Assembly (NCBI RefSeq): GCF_900112765.1
Contig: NZ_FOMZ01000003.1
Span: 186,001-250,000 of the forward strand
Source: Actinopolyspora alba
GTDB lineage: Bacteria; Actinomycetota; Actinomycetes; Mycobacteriales; Pseudonocardiaceae
DNA length: 64,000 nucleotides
Direction: 5' to 3'
Part shown: positions 44,716 through 53,509 of the stretch, one piece after another
How the letters are laid out: each line of letters opens with the position of its first letter
Numbering within the stretch: the stretch's first letter is position 1
Notes under the pieces: model-generated
Seen by the model: only the letters and a program-made list of their open reading frames with translations
The model's database searches: none
Told to the model about the DNA's origin: nothing
Translations under genes and position numbers: made by a program

Positions 44716-45645
44716 ATGGCCGACAAGAACGACGAGAGTGGCCGTCACAAGACCTCCACCCTCAAGTCCTATCTGCCTCAATCACTGCGTAATTCCTTTT
44801 CCCGCGACTCGCGAACCCCGGTTCGCAACAAGGTGTTGGCGGGTGTGGTCGCCGCCGGTGCGTTCGTCGCTGTGGGATCCCCCTTCGTCGCGGCGACGAA
44901 CGGAGACGGTTCGGAACCGCAGAATCGTGATGTCGCCCCGGTGGCCGAACAGAGCCCGCTGAGCGCCGCGGTCAACGGCACCCCCGAGTCCCCCGGCTCG
45001 GTCCAGCTGCGTAGTGGCGACTCCAAGAACGACGGTTCGGAGCGCCAGAACCTGAACAAGAGCGAGAAGGTTCAGCAGCAGCGCGAGAAGGCCAAGGCAG
45101 AACGCGAGGCCGAACAGCGCGAGGCCGCTCAGGAGCAGGCCGAGCGGAAGAAGGAGTTCGAGCGCAAGGCCGCCGAACGGAACAAGGCCGACAACAACGA
45201 CCAGCAGTCGAAGGGCAAGGCAGCGGCCCCCAAGAAGTCCGCGAAGTCCGCCGCCACCCCCGAGAAGCTGGTGCAGAGCGGCTTTCTGACCTCCGGCTAT
45301 CACAGCCGCGGCGGTACCCACGCCGGTATCGACATCGGTGCTGACACCGGTACGCCCATCTACGCACCGCAGGCGGGCACCGTCATCAGCTCCGGCCCCG
45401 CCAGCGGCTTCGGACTGTGGGTCCGGGTCCAGCACGATGACGGCAAGGTCACCGTTTACGGGCACATCCACAGCTCACAGGTCAGCGTCGGCGAGCGCGT
45501 GGAGGCCGGTCAGCAGATCGCGACAGTGGGCAGCCGTGGGCAGTCCACCGGCCCGCACCTGCACTTCGAGGTTCGCACCGGCCCCGGCGCGGGGGAGATC
45601 AACCCGATTCCGTGGTTGAAGCAGCTGGGCTACGCCCTCGGCTGA
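44716..45645 (+). CDS. Exported M23-family (LytM) metallopeptidase
   Basis: A 309-residue cell-wall hydrolase. A basic N-terminus precedes a membrane or signal segment (residues about 38-58, VLAGVVAAGAFVAVGSPFVAA). A charged coiled-coil rich in Glu, Arg and Lys spans about 110-165. The C-terminal LytM domain has the zinc ligands HAGID (His202, Asp206) and HLH (His281, His283), with GHIHSSQVSVGERVEAGQQIATVGSRGQSTGPHLHFEV. ATG 44716 has AAAGG upstream. It likely cleaves peptidoglycan cross-bridges outside the membrane; the AT-rich leader may regulate it. Confidence 0.92.
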   Translation: MADKNDESGRHKTSTLKSYLPQSLRNSFSRDSRTPVRNKVLAGVVAAGAFVAVGSPFVAATNGDGSEPQNRDVAPVAEQSPLSAAVNGTPESPGSVQLRSGDSKNDGSERQNLNKSEKVQQQREKAKAEREAEQREAAQEQAERKKEFERKAAERNKADNNDQQSKGKAAAPKKSAKSAATPEKLVQSGFLTSGYHSRGGTHAGIDIGADTGTPIYAPQAGTVISSGPASGFGLWVRVQHDDGKVTVYGHIHSSQVSVGERVEAGQQIATVGSRGQSTGPHLHFEVRTGPGAGEINPIPWLKQLGYALG

Positions 45646-45681
45646 CCCCGGGACGCTGATCGCAGGCCGCTACCCCCAGGT

Positions 45682-45726
45682 CGTTGCCGGGGATCCGAGT
45701 TACCCCCGACACCGGATCCCCGGCAA
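45682..45726 (+). terminator. Hairpin with perfect 15-base arms after the M23 gene
   Basis: GTTGCCGGGGATCCG and its exact complement flank a 15-base loop, 36 bases after the peptidase stop. It lies between convergent genes. Confidence 0.7.
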
Positions 45727-45747
45727 CTCTCCAACAGCGGTTTTCAC

Positions 45748-45807
45748 GCCCCCGGAGGCGTCTCCATCCGGTGAACCCCACCGGTGCGGACGTCCCGGGG
45801 GTTTTCG
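45748..45807 (+). terminator. Second terminator-like structure before convergent sigF
   Basis: CCCCCGG near 45751 can pair imperfectly with a later CCGGGGG, which is followed by TTTTCG. It may back up the first hairpin. Confidence 0.4.
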
Positions 45808-45909
45808 CGTGTGACGGGAGCCGGCTCTCCGGTCCCGGAACGCCTCTTCGTGCTGCCGGGTGATTCCGAACACCGGGGACTCCGGCTCGTTGCACGGCGG
45901 TACCGCTGC

Positions 45910-46722
45910 TCAGGTATCGGTCACCGGTTCGGGGGGAACCTCGACCTCGAGCCGTTCCCGCAGCCAGCTCAGCGTACGGGCCAGCAGTCGGGAGACGTGC
46001 ATCTGCGAGATGCCGATCTGTTCGGCGATCTGGGTCTGCGTCATGGACTTGAAGAAGCGCAGTACCACGATGCGCCGTTCTCGTTCACCCAGTTCGCGCA
46101 GCAACGGACGAATCGCTTCCCTGTTCTCCACCTCGTCGAGCTCGGCGTCCGGGGAGCCGATCGCGTCTCCCAGCGGTATCTCGTCGGTGTCGCTGAGCAG
46201 TTCATCCAGCGAACTGCTTCGATAGGCGTTTCCCGCTTCCAGCCCCTGGTGCACCTCGTCCCGGCTGATGCCGAGATGTTCCGCGATCTCACTGGGAACG
46301 GGGGCCCTGCCCAACTCCTGGGACAGTGTCGATATGGCCGATGAGATGGACAGGTGGCGTTCCTGCAGTCGTCGGGGTACCCGTACCGTCCAGCCGGTGT
46401 CGCGGAAGTGTCGCCGCACTTCGCCCATGATGGTCGGTACCGCGTAGGAGAGGAAATCGACACCCCGCTGTGGGTCGAACCTGTCCACCGCGTTGATCAG
46501 ACCGAGCGTGGCGACTTGGATGAGGTCCTCCTGGGACTCACCCCGGTTGCTGAACCTCCGCGCGATGTGCTGCGCGATGGGCAGATGCGCCGTGACCAGC
46601 TTGTCCCGCAGTTCCGCACGGCGCCGGTCGTCGTTGTTCAGGTCCGCGAACTCGACGAACAGCGGGGCCAGCTCCTCGTAGTCCTGGCCTCGATAGACGT
46701 GTTCGGAGTCCGCCTGCGTCAC
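45910..46722 (-). CDS. sigF: SigF/SigB-type RNA polymerase sigma factor
   Basis: A 270-residue alternative sigma factor. Region 2 reads LVTAHLPIAQHIARRFSNRGESQEDLIQVATLGLINAVDRFDPQRGVDFLSYAVPTIMGEVRRHFRDTGWTVRVPRRLQE; region 3 has ELGRAPVPSEIAEHLGI; region 4 has LGERERRIVVLRFFKSMTQTQIAEQIGISQMHVSRLLARTL. The GTG start overlaps the rsbW stop (GTGA), so sigma and anti-sigma are made together. A matching promoter lies before rsbW, which indicates autoregulation of a stress or development regulon. Confidence 0.95.
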   Translation of the reverse strand: MTQADSEHVYRGQDYEELAPLFVEFADLNNDDRRRAELRDKLVTAHLPIAQHIARRFSNRGESQEDLIQVATLGLINAVDRFDPQRGVDFLSYAVPTIMGEVRRHFRDTGWTVRVPRRLQERHLSISSAISTLSQELGRAPVPSEIAEHLGISRDEVHQGLEAGNAYRSSSLDELLSDTDEIPLGDAIGSPDAELDEVENREAIRPLLRELGERERRIVVLRFFKSMTQTQIAEQIGISQMHVSRLLARTLSWLRERLEVEVPPEPVTDT

Positions 46723-47195
46723 TCGTGGACCATCCGTCCCTTACTCAGCTCGATCCGCACGACGTGTCCGTCGTCGCGGCTGTCGGATTCCTGAACCGAG
46801 GATGCCACGGTGTCGGTGAGCGCGCCGAGTACGCGCCAACTGAAGGTGTTCTTACGAGGCCCGGATGGATCGGTGCTGGTCACCTCCGCGGTGAACTCCA
46901 GCCTGTCGTCCTCGGTTCGGAACCTGCCCAACAGCTGACTCCGCTCGGCGGCGATGCGAACCAGCGAGGAGCAGGCCTCGTCCACGGCCAGCCGCAGATC
47001 CGCGATGGTGTCGACGTCGAAATCGGCACGCATGGCGAGATCACCCGCCACGGCGCGCATGACGGGCAACTGCGCAGCGGTGGCGGCTATCCGGACTTCG
47101 ACCACGCGGGAGTCGTCACCCGCCTCAGCGGTTTCGACGTGCTGTGCGGCTTCTTCCGGTGATGCCCGATTCCGGTCCGGATGGGATGCTGACAC
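46719..47195 (-). CDS. rsbW: RsbW-type anti-sigma factor (serine kinase fold)
   Basis: A 158-residue HATPase_c_2 protein that probably holds the downstream sigma factor inactive. It has VVEVRIAATAAQLPVMRAVAGDLAMRADFDVDTIADLRLAVDEACSSLVRIA, with the N-box DEACSSL. The glycine-rich ATP lid is reduced (VLGALTDTV near the C-terminus), so kinase activity is uncertain. GTG 47195 is chosen because GAGGAG lies six bases before it. No anti-anti-sigma gene is adjacent. Confidence 0.85.
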   Translation of the reverse strand: MSASHPDRNRASPEEAAQHVETAEAGDDSRVVEVRIAATAAQLPVMRAVAGDLAMRADFDVDTIADLRLAVDEACSSLVRIAAERSQLLGRFRTEDDRLEFTAEVTSTDPSGPRKNTFSWRVLGALTDTVASSVQESDSRDDGHVVRIELSKGRMVHE

Positions 47196-47628
47196 GCGGA
47201 CTCCTCGTTCCAACCTCATGCGAGACCACCGCACATCGAATCAAAGGGGCGGAACCGTCCGTCGCTTCGGGGGGTGGCTCGCCCCGGCGGGACAGCCGGT
47301 TGTCGCGCACTCCCGGTGCGCGATGATGTCGAACGGCCCTGAACACTCATAGCCGCCTCATACCCGGTAACGGAACGGGACAAACGGATGTCCCACTTGT
47401 CGGGGACGAGTGCGTTCGGCCGTGGCGTGTGTGACTGCCATGGATCGGCGGGAGGGCCACGGGGCGAGGACTGGATGGCCACGGGTCAGGGGGCGGGCGA
47501 GGTCCGTTCCGAGAACGGACGAGGGAACCCTCGGCGGGGCGATCGGGCGATCACCCACGTGACGGTTCCCTCGTCCTCCGAGTCCTCGGGCGATCCGGGG
47601 ACATGTCTTCGGAGCGGTTGTGCTCCGG
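47196..47628. other. Region between rsbW and the VKOR gene
   Basis: This 433-base stretch holds the rsbW leader and promoter and the end of the VKOR/dsbA operon. A hairpin GTCCGTTC-CGA-GAACGGAC (47502-47520) may terminate that operon. No gene is convincing. Confidence 0.55.
47360..47385 (-). promoter_or_regulatory. SigF-type promoter before rsbW-sigF
   Basis: On the reverse strand GTTT (47385-47382), a 16-base spacer and GGGTAT (47365-47360) match the actinobacterial SigF consensus exactly. It lies about 165 bases before the rsbW start and suggests positive autoregulation. Confidence 0.8.
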
Positions 47629-48276
47629 CTACACCAGCGTGCTCCAGTAGCTCCAGAAAGCTTGCATGATCATTCCGACGATCACCAGGTACCACAGCAC
47701 CAGTACTGCGCTGTGCACCTTGCTCACCGCTGTGACCACTGGTTTCACCGGTCCCGCGGGGATGTGGCCGCTTCCCAGGTTGTGCAGCGTGGTGTACCAG
47801 AAGACGGCTATGGTCACCACCCAGACGACCATGCAGTACGGGCACAACGCCTGGATCTCGTACAGGCTCTGCCAGATCAGCCAGTGCACGAAGACCACGC
47901 CGAAGATCGTGCCGAGCTGCATTCCGATCCGGTACCAACGCGGTGGGCGGAAGCCGGACAGCATGGCGACACCGGTCGTGGTCACGATCGCGAACGCGGC
48001 CACCCCGATCAGTGGATTGGGGAAGCCGAACGCCTTGGCCTGATCGCTTTCCATGACCGAGCCACAGGAAACAACCGGATTGATACTGCAGCTGGTCACG
48101 TAGTTCGGATTGATCAGGCTGAGATACTCCTCGACGCTGAGCGCGAAGGCGGCGAGGAACCCGATGCCGCCTGCGATCAGGTAGAGCCAGCCCAGACCGC
48201 TGCCGAACGGCGCCCGGTCGGAGTGGGGAGGGGCGGGGGAGTCGCCACGTGTGTTCGATTCGGCGGTCGCGGTCAC
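47629..48276 (-). CDS. Vitamin K epoxide reductase (VKOR/DsbB-like) membrane protein
   Basis: A 215-residue membrane oxidoreductase that reoxidises a DsbA-like partner and passes electrons to quinone. It has the loop cysteines Cys63 and Cys71 (TSCSINPVVSCGS) and the CPYC redox motif (Cys145, Cys148), with five hydrophobic segments. GTG 48276 overlaps the dsbA-type stop, so the two are coupled. VKOR replaces DsbB in actinobacteria. Confidence 0.92.
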   Translation of the reverse strand: MTATAESNTRGDSPAPPHSDRAPFGSGLGWLYLIAGGIGFLAAFALSVEEYLSLINPNYVTSCSINPVVSCGSVMESDQAKAFGFPNPLIGVAAFAIVTTTGVAMLSGFRPPRWYRIGMQLGTIFGVVFVHWLIWQSLYEIQALCPYCMVVWVVTIAVFWYTTLHNLGSGHIPAGPVKPVVTAVSKVHSAVLVLWYLVIVGMIMQAFWSYWSTLV

Positions 48277-49010
48277 TTGGCCAGCGCTCCGTCGATCTTG
48301 TCACGCAGCTGCTGCAGCGGTGCGCCTCCCTGGGAGAACTGGACCTTCTCGCCGTCGAGGAAGAACGTCGGAGTGCTGGTCACCCCTGCCTTCTGGCCGT
48401 CGGAGAGGCCCTGGTCGACACGCTGCTGGACCTTGTCGGAGTTCATGTCCTCGCGGAACTGCTCGGTGTCCAGACCGATCTGCTCGGCGAACTTCGTGAA
48501 CTGCCGCTGTGCGCGCTGCTCGTCGCTGCTGACACCGCTGCTGCCGTCCGTGGGAGTGGCCCAGGAGGAGTAGTTGTCGAACAACTTGTGATACATCGGC
48601 TGGAACTCGTCCTGCATGGCGGCCGCTTCAGCCGCCTTCGCGGCCGGCACCGCCAGCGGGTGCATGTCCAGCGGGTTGTTCCGAACCACGAAATTGATCT
48701 TGCCTTCGTACTCCTTCTCCAGCTCACTGGTGACGTTCTGGTAGAAGTTGTGGCAGGCGGGGCACTGGTAGTCCACGAACTCGACCAGCGTGGGAGCGCC
48801 CTGTCCCGCTTCGACGACTTGGTGGCTGCCCTGGGGGTGCAGCACGGAGGCGGCGACCTTGTTCGAGGATGCCTCGTCGGTCTGATTGCCTCCTCCGAAG
48901 ATCATCACTCCACCGATGACTGCCACCGCGACGACCAGCACGATCGCGGTCAGGATGATATTGGTCGAAGCCCCGCTGCGCTTCGCCATCGGATTGGTTG
49001 TCTTGGGCAT
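48273..49010 (-). CDS. DsbA-like thiol-disulfide oxidoreductase, membrane anchored
   Basis: A 245-residue exported thioredoxin-fold protein. An N-terminal anchor (residues 17-40, TNIILTAIVLVVAVAVIGGVMIFGG) precedes the DsbA/thioredoxin_4 domain with the active site CPAC (Cys83, Cys86) in LVEFVDYQCPACHNFY. The cis-proline region is TSTPTFFLDGEKV. ATG 49010 is chosen; a second ATG seven codons later is possible. With the coupled VKOR gene it forms a complete disulfide-introducing pathway for secreted proteins. Confidence 0.93.
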   Translation of the reverse strand: MPKTTNPMAKRSGASTNIILTAIVLVVAVAVIGGVMIFGGGNQTDEASSNKVAASVLHPQGSHQVVEAGQGAPTLVEFVDYQCPACHNFYQNVTSELEKEYEGKINFVVRNNPLDMHPLAVPAAKAAEAAAMQDEFQPMYHKLFDNYSSWATPTDGSSGVSSDEQRAQRQFTKFAEQIGLDTEQFREDMNSDKVQQRVDQGLSDGQKAGVTSTPTFFLDGEKVQFSQGGAPLQQLRDKIDGALAK

Positions 49011-49381
49011 CGGCCTGCTACACCTTCGACGGTCGGTTTCCGCGCGAGCGGACTCGCGCACGGACGTTTGTTAAGTTTCCCCTACTCACACGATCGTGGA
49101 ATTCACCGGGGTGCGTGATATCACCCCTGTGTTCGTGGAAACCGTGCACTGGCGGGTATTCGCCACCATCATGCCTGCATTGTCACTCTGACGGTGGTGA
49201 AGTATGGGTGAATTGGCCTACGCTCCGTGGTTTATTCCCCTTGCTCCCCGCTGTGACGACAACGAGTCGGTGCGCGGTGCCACTCCGGCGTGATCGTGAT
49301 CCCGCGCGGGGCGCACATCCCGTCACCCGTGAAACTCCGGGCTCGACGGACGCGATCAGTCGCCGGTTCGGTCACGAACGC
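49011..49381. other. Region upstream of dsbA-type gene
   Basis: This 371-base region has no gene. It carries two perfect 10-base palindromes, CACGATCGTG (49089-49098) and GTGATATCAC (49115-49124), which may be control sites for the disulfide operon. Confidence 0.5.
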
Positions 49382-50074
49382 TCAGTCGTCCCGCCGTTCC
49401 GGCCAGGCGTCCCGGGCGTCGAGGTGCTCTATCAGCAGGTGTCCGAGCGTGCGCAGGTGCTCCCGCATCGTTTCCTCGGCGACGGTCGGATCCCCGTCCT
49501 CCAGCGCCCGCAACACCGCACCGTGGTCCCTGACGCACGCCTCTGGCCATCCGGCGGCCGCCAGGGACTGTTCCCGCGGAGCGTAGCGACTCGCCAGTTC
49601 GAAGAACCACGCGAGCTTGCGCGCCCCGGAAGCCTCGCCGAGCTCGCGGTGGAACCGGTTGAGCAACTCGGTGGCCGTGGTGCCGTCGCCGAGCTCGTGG
49701 ACTCGGGACAGCTCGTGCTGCAGAGCTCGCAGCTCCCGCACTCGTTCACCGGTGATCCGACCGGCACAGCGTCCGGCGAGTCCTCCCGCGAGCAGAGCGC
49801 GCAACTCGAAGATGTCGTCGAGGTCCTGCCTGCTCGGCGGTGCCACCGCGAACCCCTGGCGCGGTTCCAGTTCCACGAACCCTTCCGCGGAGAGGGCTAT
49901 CAACGCCTCCCGGACCGGGGTCACGCTTATCCCCAGGTCCTCGGCGAGCTGGTCCAGTCGCAGGTATTCCCCCTCCTGCACCTGACCGGTGATGATCTGC
50001 TCACGGATGTGTACCGCGACCTCCTCAGGCAGTTGGGGTCTGCGTCCGCGGGATGGTGATCCGGATGCGGCCAT
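49382..50074 (-). CDS. GntR-family regulator (FCD type)
   Basis: A 230-residue repressor with a winged helix at residues 15-80 (PEEVAVHIREQIITGQVQEGEYLRLDQLAEDLGISVTPVREALIALSAEGFVELEPRQGFAVAPP) and an FCD effector domain with ELRALLAGGLAGRCAG and LNRFHRELGEASGARKLAWFF. ATG 50074 has GGGAG upstream. It is divergent from a PucR-type regulator; the shared 274-base gap contains GATTTC-CGGCC-GAAATC at 50273-50289. Confidence 0.9.
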   Translation of the reverse strand: MAASGSPSRGRRPQLPEEVAVHIREQIITGQVQEGEYLRLDQLAEDLGISVTPVREALIALSAEGFVELEPRQGFAVAPPSRQDLDDIFELRALLAGGLAGRCAGRITGERVRELRALQHELSRVHELGDGTTATELLNRFHRELGEASGARKLAWFFELASRYAPREQSLAAAGWPEACVRDHGAVLRALEDGDPTVAEETMREHLRTLGHLLIEHLDARDAWPERRDD

Positions 50075-50272
50075 CGAACTCCCGATCGTCGCGCGGGTGT
50101 GGCATCGAGTGCGGTCGCCCGTGCCACCGGGACTCGGCCCGAACAGGGGGCGGACCGAATTGTCGACGAATGTGGCGTTGCGCGCATCGTGTGACGGTCG
50201 TGGACCGCACCGTGTCGTCGGTGCTCGGGCGGCCAGCTGCCGCTCCAGCGGGCGAAAAAACTGTGCGCTGCC

Positions 50273-50289
50273 GATTTCCGGCCGAAATC
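50273..50289. promoter_or_regulatory. Inverted repeat GATTTC-CGGCC-GAAATC
   Basis: Six-base arms flank five bases, 60 bases before the PucR-type gene. It may be an operator for either divergent regulator. Its arms resemble the core of the 22-base palindromes. Confidence 0.4.
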
Positions 50290-50348
50290 CTTTCCCATCC
50301 GTCGTGGGGCCAGCTCGTGGCCGCCACCACGGCGTATCGTCTGTAAGC

Positions 50349-51596
50349 GTGGTGGCTGATCCCTTCACAGGTGGCGTCCACGGGGAACTGACCCACAACC
50401 TCCCCGAAGGGCGCGCCGAGCAGATTACGCGTTCGCTGGCCGAGAAACGCCTCGACGACGTGCCCGGGCTCGCGCAACGGCTCATGGACGCGATATTCAC
50501 GGACAATCCGGAATGGACCGATTACCGTCCGGTTCCCCGCGAGGACCTGTGGGAGGGGTGCGCCAACTACCTGGCCCGAGCGCTGCACGTGCTGAGCGGG
50601 CGTGTGCCCCGCAGCGAGGACGACTCGGTGGCCTCGGCCATCGGCAGGCGACGCGCCGAACAGGGGGTCCCGCTCGAGGTGATGCTGCGGACCTTCCGGA
50701 TCGGCGGTCGGATCCTATGGGAAGCACTGGTCGAACAGGCCCACACCGACAAGGTCGATCCGGACGCCGTTCTCGGCGCGGCAACCACGATGTGGACCGT
50801 GATCGACGCGCTGTCGTCGGCGCTGTCCACCTCCTATCGCAACACCGAACTGGAGCAGCTGCGCAACGACGATCAGCGAAGACACGCCCTGGTGGAGGAC
50901 CTGCTCAGCGGGCGGGCACGCGACACCGCGTTCGCACAGCGAACCGCCAAGGAACTCGACCTGCCGACCTCCGGGCCCTACGTGGTGGTGGTGGCCGAGA
51001 TGATCTCCGACGGAAGTTTCGCGCTCCGTGGTCAGCAGGCCGCGCTCGCCGCGTTGCACATCCGTTCCGTCTGGCAGGTCCGGGCTGACACTCTGGTGGG
51101 GCTGATCGCGCTGGAGCAGCACGACGAGTCGAGTGCGCTGGCGGCACTGCGACAACTCGTCAGGGGGCGGGCCGCGGCTTCTCCGCTGGTCAGTGGTCTC
51201 GCGGAAACGGGCATGGCGCACGAACTCGCCCTCACGGCGCTGGGAACCTCACAGCGCGGGGCCGTCGAACTCGTCTCGCTGCAGCAACGCTATCCGGAAG
51301 CCCTGCTCGTCCAGTCGCCCGATCTCGCACGGCGACTGCTCGACGACCAGTTCGGGGAGATTCTCGCGTTGCAGCCCAAGGAGCGGGACATGCTGCTGGA
51401 GACCCTGGCCGCCTGGCTGGAGGAGAACTGCTCCACGGCCAATGCCGCCGTTCGGCTGCACTGTCACCGCAACACGGTGTTGAACCGGTTGCACCGAATC
51501 ACGACGCTCATCGGCAGACCGCTGCACGGTCGCGACTCGTATGTGGCCCTCTCGCTGGCGCTGTCCGCGCTGCGGATGCGTGGCAACGACCGCTGA
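50349..51596 (+). CDS. PucR/CdaR-family transcriptional regulator
   Basis: A 415-residue regulator. An N-terminal sensory region of no clear family (residues 1-160) includes EDLWEGCANYLARALHVLSGRVPRSEDDSVASAIGRRRAEQGVPLEVMLRTFRIGGRILWEALVEQ. A GGDEF-like central region follows, then the C-terminal PucR helix-turn-helix ETLAAWLEENCSTANAAVRLHCHRNTVLNRLHRITTLIGR. The start at GTG 50349 has no ribosome site, but TATCGT lies eight bases upstream, so a leaderless message is likely. It precedes the lpdA-pdhABC genes and may control them. Confidence 0.85.
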   Translation: MVADPFTGGVHGELTHNLPEGRAEQITRSLAEKRLDDVPGLAQRLMDAIFTDNPEWTDYRPVPREDLWEGCANYLARALHVLSGRVPRSEDDSVASAIGRRRAEQGVPLEVMLRTFRIGGRILWEALVEQAHTDKVDPDAVLGAATTMWTVIDALSSALSTSYRNTELEQLRNDDQRRHALVEDLLSGRARDTAFAQRTAKELDLPTSGPYVVVVAEMISDGSFALRGQQAALAALHIRSVWQVRADTLVGLIALEQHDESSALAALRQLVRGRAAASPLVSGLAETGMAHELALTALGTSQRGAVELVSLQQRYPEALLVQSPDLARRLLDDQFGEILALQPKERDMLLETLAAWLEENCSTANAAVRLHCHRNTVLNRLHRITTLIGRPLHGRDSYVALSLALSALRMRGNDR

Positions 51597-51900
51597 CGGA
51601 ACAGCCGCGCCGGTTGTCGTCAACCGATGTCGCGAACAAATCGCCGCGTTTTTTACATCTCGTTCGGCATCGTTCGTTTTCTGTTCGTGACCTGGCTCGC
51701 ACAACGGCCGGATTTTCACTCTGCGTGTTCAATTGTGTGCCAAATGTCACTGAATAGTGGGGCTGATGTGCGGGTTGCACAGTGACTGAGGGTCAACTCT
51801 GGGCGTGGCGGTATGGCGCCGTCGTGGTCCCGGTCACGACACTCGAAATGCGACAGTTCGAGGCTTCTCGGTGGGTGCACGAGCAAAGGAGCACAGCGAA
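51597..51900. other. AT-rich leader region before lpdA
   Basis: This 304-base region lacks a gene. It holds a run of six T residues near 51650, the promoter candidate at 51733-51760 and a small hairpin TGTGC-GGGTT-GCACA (51767-51781) just after the expected start site. Confidence 0.55.
51733..51760 (+). promoter_or_regulatory. Candidate promoter of the lpdA-pdhABC cluster
   Basis: TTGTGT (51733-51738), a 16-base spacer and TAGTGG (51755-51760) resemble a vegetative promoter, 140 bases before the lpdA start. Confidence 0.45.
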
Positions 51901-53361
51901 GTGCAGGAATTCGACCTCCTGGTGGTGGGCGGCGGCCCCGGTGGCTACGTCGCGGCGATCCGTGCGGCGCAGCGCGGTCTGTCGGTCGGCCTCGTGGAGA
52001 AGGAGAAAGCGGGCGGTGTGTGCCTGAACTGGGGCTGCATCCCGACGAAGGCGATGCTGCGCTCCGCCGAGGTCTACGAGACGGTGCTGCATTCCGCCGA
52101 TTTCGGAGTGCACGCCGAGAACGTGGCGCTGGACTTCTCGGCGGTGGCACGTCGTAAGGACGGTGTCGTCAAGAACCTCACCGACGGGGTGGCCGGGCTG
52201 CTCAAGGCCAACGGCGTGACCGTCATCGACGGCCACGCGCGCTTCACCGGCTCCAACACCGTGGATGTTCATCCCAACGGGGAGTCCCCGCTCGGCGAAG
52301 GCGGCCCGCGTTACGCGGCCGAACCCGCGGGTGGTCAGGCCGTGGAACGCGTAACCGGTCGCGACGTACTCATCGCGACCGGCTCGGTGCCCGCGCGGTT
52401 GCCCGTTCCGGGAGCCGACCTTCCAGGGGTGATCACCTCCGACGGGGCCTTCGGGCTCCAGGAGGTCCCCAAGCGCATCGCCGTGGTCGGTGGCAGTGCC
52501 GTGGGCGCCGAGTGGGCGAGCATGTTCGCCACCTTCGGCAGTGAGGTCACCGTGGTGGAGATGGCCTCCAGCCTGGTTCCGATCGAGGACGCCGAGATCG
52601 GTAAGGCGCTCGGCCGTTCCATGAAGAAGAGCGGTGTACGAGTTCTCACCGAGTCCACGGTCTCTTCCATCGAACAGGCCGACGGGCAGCTGCGGGTACA
52701 CGTGGACGGTTCCGACGCGCAACAGCTCGACGTCGACGTGGTCCTCATGGGAGTGGGGCGCAAGCCCAACACCGCCGCGCTGGGCCTCGACGCCACCGGA
52801 GTCGCCACCGACGAACGCGGATTCGTGGCGGTCGACGACAAACTGCGCACCAACGTCGAGCACGTCTACGCGATCGGGGACGTCACCGGCAAGGCACTGC
52901 TGGCGCACGTCGCCTCCCACCAGGGCGTGGTCGCCGTCGACACCATCGCGGGGCACGAGGCCCACATCGATTACGGCGTCGTTCCGGCCGCCACTTTCAC
53001 CCATCCGGAGATCGCCAGCGTCGGTCTCACCGAAGCCGGCGCCAAGGAGCGCGGCCACGACGTGGTCACGAGCCGTTTCCCGTTCGCGGCCCTGGGCAGG
53101 TCCAAGACAACCGGGGACGAGGAAGGGTTCATGAAGATCGTGGCGGGCAGCAAGCACGGCGAGATCCTCGGTGTGCACGTCATAGGTCCGTCCGCGAGTG
53201 ATCTGATCACCGAGGGAACGCTGGCCATCAGTCTCGAAGCCACCCTCGACGAGCTCGCCGACACGATCCACGCCCACCCGACGCTGGGTGAGATCGGAAT
53301 GGAATCCGCCATGTCGGCACTGGGGTTGCCGCTGCACACCGCGCCGCCGCGGCGGCGCTGA
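51901..53361 (+). CDS. lpdA: Dihydrolipoamide dehydrogenase (E3)
   Basis: A 486-residue flavoenzyme that reoxidises the lipoyl group of a 2-oxo acid dehydrogenase complex with NAD. It has FDLLVVGGGPGGYVAAIRAAQRG (FAD), the redox disulfide GGVCLNWGCIPTKA (Cys41, Cys46), VVGGSAVGAEWASMFATFGSEVTVVEM (NAD), YAIGDVTGKALLAHVASHQG and the catalytic His region HAHPTLGEIGMES. A short insertion with GESPLGEGGPRYAAEPAGGQ (about residues 125-145) is unusual. GTG 51901 has AAGGAG upstream. pdhA, pdhB and pdhC follow. Confidence 0.95.
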   Translation: MQEFDLLVVGGGPGGYVAAIRAAQRGLSVGLVEKEKAGGVCLNWGCIPTKAMLRSAEVYETVLHSADFGVHAENVALDFSAVARRKDGVVKNLTDGVAGLLKANGVTVIDGHARFTGSNTVDVHPNGESPLGEGGPRYAAEPAGGQAVERVTGRDVLIATGSVPARLPVPGADLPGVITSDGAFGLQEVPKRIAVVGGSAVGAEWASMFATFGSEVTVVEMASSLVPIEDAEIGKALGRSMKKSGVRVLTESTVSSIEQADGQLRVHVDGSDAQQLDVDVVLMGVGRKPNTAALGLDATGVATDERGFVAVDDKLRTNVEHVYAIGDVTGKALLAHVASHQGVVAVDTIAGHEAHIDYGVVPAATFTHPEIASVGLTEAGAKERGHDVVTSRFPFAALGRSKTTGDEEGFMKIVAGSKHGEILGVHVIGPSASDLITEGTLAISLEATLDELADTIHAHPTLGEIGMESAMSALGLPLHTAPPRRR

Positions 53362-53509
53362 ACCGCGGCGTTCTCGAAAACGGTCCCGTCCCGGACGGCT
53401 GGGACGAGGCCTTCGATCAGGACATCGGCGTCCGACCGTCATCGCCACGAACCGCGTTGTCCGGGCCGAAGCGACGCCGCAACCACCCACTCGAAAAAGG
53501 GGATCTCTC

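Noticed and set aside
46719-47234. Longer rsbW start at 47234
   Set aside because: The GTG at 47195 has a GAGGAG site at ideal spacing, and the extra N-terminal residues do not look like the family.
51626-51646. Third copy of the 22-base palindrome after the PucR gene
   Set aside because: Only scattered bases match the two clear copies; the symmetry is lost.
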